A stretch of 6,063 nt of DNA from Odoribacteraceae bacterium (GTDB taxonomy: Bacteria; Bacteroidota; Bacteroidia; Bacteroidales; Marinifilaceae): NCBI GenBank assembly GCA_031279175.1, contig JAITJA010000106.1, forward strand, positions 1-6,063, given 5' to 3'. The translations under genes were made by a program, and so were the position numbers. Each line of letters opens with the position of its first letter. Within the stretch, counting starts at the first letter, position 1. Under the pieces are notes generated by a model, which ran no database searches, was not told the DNA's origin, and saw nothing but the letters and a program-made list of their open reading frames with translations. Shown here one piece after another: positions 5,139 through 6,063 of this stretch.

Positions 5139-5690
5139 CTATCGTTCCGCGATCTCGCGATAGAGTTGTTGCAATCGTTTCCGGAGGAAGATAACGGCGT
5201 GGTGTTTACGGGAGAGGAGCGTGTTAACGGGAATGCCGGTGGAGGCGGAAAGCTCTTTAAACGAGAACCCGTCGATCTCCGTCAGCTCGAAGACCGTTCG
5301 TTGCCCGTCTGGAAGCTCCTCCAGCGCGCGGTGCAGCTCCTCCCAGAAAAGGCTCTTTAAAAGCGCGGAGAGGGGAGAGTTATCCTCCTCGTCGAGGATC
5401 CCGGCGAGCGCCTCGAGCGTCTCGTTGTCGTCTCGCGCGGGCAAACGCTCCTCTTTTCGTCGTCGCGCCCGGTCGATGATCCGGTTACGGGCGGTGGTAT
5501 AGAGCCACGCGGAGATCTGCTCGACCGGTGTGGCGACGAGATCGACGCGCGCCAGGCGGTAGAAAACATCTTGCAGGATATCCTCCGCCTCCTCTTGCCA
5601 TCGCACCCGCCGCGAGATATATCCCTTCAGGGCGGCGCGGTGTTCCTGGTAAATCTCCTCGAGGGGTGATCGCGGGGCGTCGTTACTCAT
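5139..5690 (-). CDS. ECF-type RNA polymerase sigma factor
   Basis: A 183-aa sigma-70 family protein with only regions 2 and 4, the ECF layout. Region 2 spans about 12-78, with the core-binding motif E36-D-I-L-Q-D-V-F and the -10 recognition helix leading to W-L-Y-T-T-A-R-N-R-I-I-D. An acidic linker follows at about 87-103. Region 4 spans about 116-172, with L-P-D-G-Q-R-T-V-F-E-L-T-E-I-D-G-F-S-F-K-E-L and the recognition helix V-N-T-L-L-S-R-K-H-H-A-V. The T-L-L-S-R-K form instead of the common T-V-K-S-R is typical of a Bacteroidota group that I recall being paired with a small membrane protein, as seen here. Its ATG overlaps the stop of that membrane protein gene (ATGA), so the two are translationally coupled. 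No classical anti-sigma gene (FecR-like or zinc-binding) follows it. Its targets are unknown; the nitroreductase 91 bp downstream is a candidate. Confidence 0.93.
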   Translation of the reverse strand: MSNDAPRSPLEEIYQEHRAALKGYISRRVRWQEEAEDILQDVFYRLARVDLVATPVEQISAWLYTTARNRIIDRARRRKEERLPARDDNETLEALAGILDEEDNSPLSALLKSLFWEELHRALEELPDGQRTVFELTEIDGFSFKELSASTGIPVNTLLSRKHHAVIFLRKRLQQLYREIAER

Positions 5691-6022
5691 GGCGCGTTAC
5701 CGGGAGGGCCGGGGTGCTCGTCGTTGTCGTGGGAGTGGCACATCCGTTGACGGATAAATTCCTTTCGTTCTTCCCGCGACATGCCGTGCCAGTGTCCGTG
5801 CAGGCGGGCGCGTTCCCCGTGATGCAAGTGCCCGTGGTGCAGTCCGCCGAAGAGCAACCGGCACAGGACGAGTAGCCCGGCGGCCTGCCAGTAGTTGACC
5901 GGCGAGCAGCCCGCGATGTCCGGCAGCAGGGCGTTCCACAGCAACATGACGACGGCGGCAACGGCGGCCAGCAGCAGCAGGAGAAGCAGGTGTTTGAACG
6001 CGTGCGAGTGAAAATGTTTCAT
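5687..6022 (-). CDS. Small His-rich two-helix membrane protein paired with the ECF sigma factor
   Basis: A 111-aa protein with 15 histidines. The N-terminus H3-F-H-S-H7 is followed by a first helix (about 12-33, Leu/Ala/Val-rich, ending W-N-A-L-L-P) and a second helix (about 44-61, Y-W-Q-A-A-G-L-L-V-L-C-R-L-L-F-G-G-L). A charged tail carries H62-H-G-H-L-H-H, H-G-H-W-H-G, M81-S-R-E-E-R-K-E-F-I-R-Q-R and a final C95-H-S-H. The W-N-x-L-x-P, Y-W-Q-A-x-G-L-L and L-F-G-G motifs resemble a small uncharacterised membrane-protein family that I recall beside ECF sigma genes in Bacteroidota. Two helices plus the basic tail suggest both termini are cytoplasmic. Histidine clusters suggest metal binding, which is inference. 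It overlaps the sigma gene by four bases and precedes it, the reverse of the usual sigma then anti-sigma order. Only 41 bp upstream are visible, and no clear promoter is seen in them. Confidence 0.85.
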   Translation of the reverse strand: MKHFHSHAFKHLLLLLLLAAVAAVVMLLWNALLPDIAGCSPVNYWQAAGLLVLCRLLFGGLHHGHLHHGERARLHGHWHGMSREERKEFIRQRMCHSHDNDEHPGPPGNAP

Positions 6023-6063
6023 GGTATTTATTTTAGATGGTGAATGTTTCAGCGGTTTCCCGT

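Noticed and set aside
5139..5164. CGCG-rich inverted repeats at the end of the sigma factor gene considered as a terminator
   Set aside because: The stems are short and overlapping, partly inside the coding sequence, and no T tract follows on the minus strand.

Overview
The window looks like chromosomal DNA from a GC-rich member of the Bacteroidota, probably Bacteroidales. This rests on protein families rather than on a database match. The signs are a GldG-family ABC-transporter tail, an adjacent DUF3575/DUF3868 pair of the kind found in Bacteroidales fimbrial loci, an ECF sigma factor with the Bacteroidota-style region 4 (T-L-L-S-R-K), and a TAnnTTTG-type -7 element. There is no rRNA, tRNA, IS element, CRISPR array or phage gene visible.

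Plus-strand half (1-2969). The window opens inside a GldG-family protein, of which only the C-terminal 175 codons are present. After an 87-bp gap comes a three-gene unit. It holds a secreted glutathione peroxidase-family protein, then a DUF3575 outer-membrane-type protein whose ATG overlaps the peroxidase stop (ATGA), then a DUF3868 protein with an OmpA-like C-terminal part. DUF3575 and DUF3868 proteins usually accompany fimbrillin genes; no fimbrillin gene follows here. The DUF3868 protein carries a repetitive Val/Pro linker between its two domains.

Minus-strand half (6022-3018, read leftwards). A small two-helix, His-rich membrane protein overlaps (ATGA) the start of an ECF sigma factor. 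This is the most intriguing module of the window and a candidate metal or envelope sensing pair. After a 91-bp gap comes an exported SagB-like nitroreductase that ends in a strong intrinsic terminator. Then come a YbaK-type Cys-tRNA(Pro) deacylase and an exported metallo-beta-lactamase-fold hydrolase. The plus and minus units converge at about 2970-3017 across a small inverted repeat.

DNA-level structure. A 34-bp C-rich motif occurs twice in direct orientation (2340-2373 and 3263-3296, 29 of 34 positions identical by eye) inside two unrelated genes lying on opposite strands. In one it encodes a Pro/Val stretch, in the other a Gly/Arg insertion. Both copies fit the canonical G-quadruplex pattern on the minus strand. 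The terminator after the nitroreductase also decides the start of the deacylase gene, because the longest reading frame would run through the hairpin.

Most genes here belong to known families, so no complete new system is evident. The sigma factor/His-rich protein pair and the dispersed C-rich repeat are the two items most worth pursuing.
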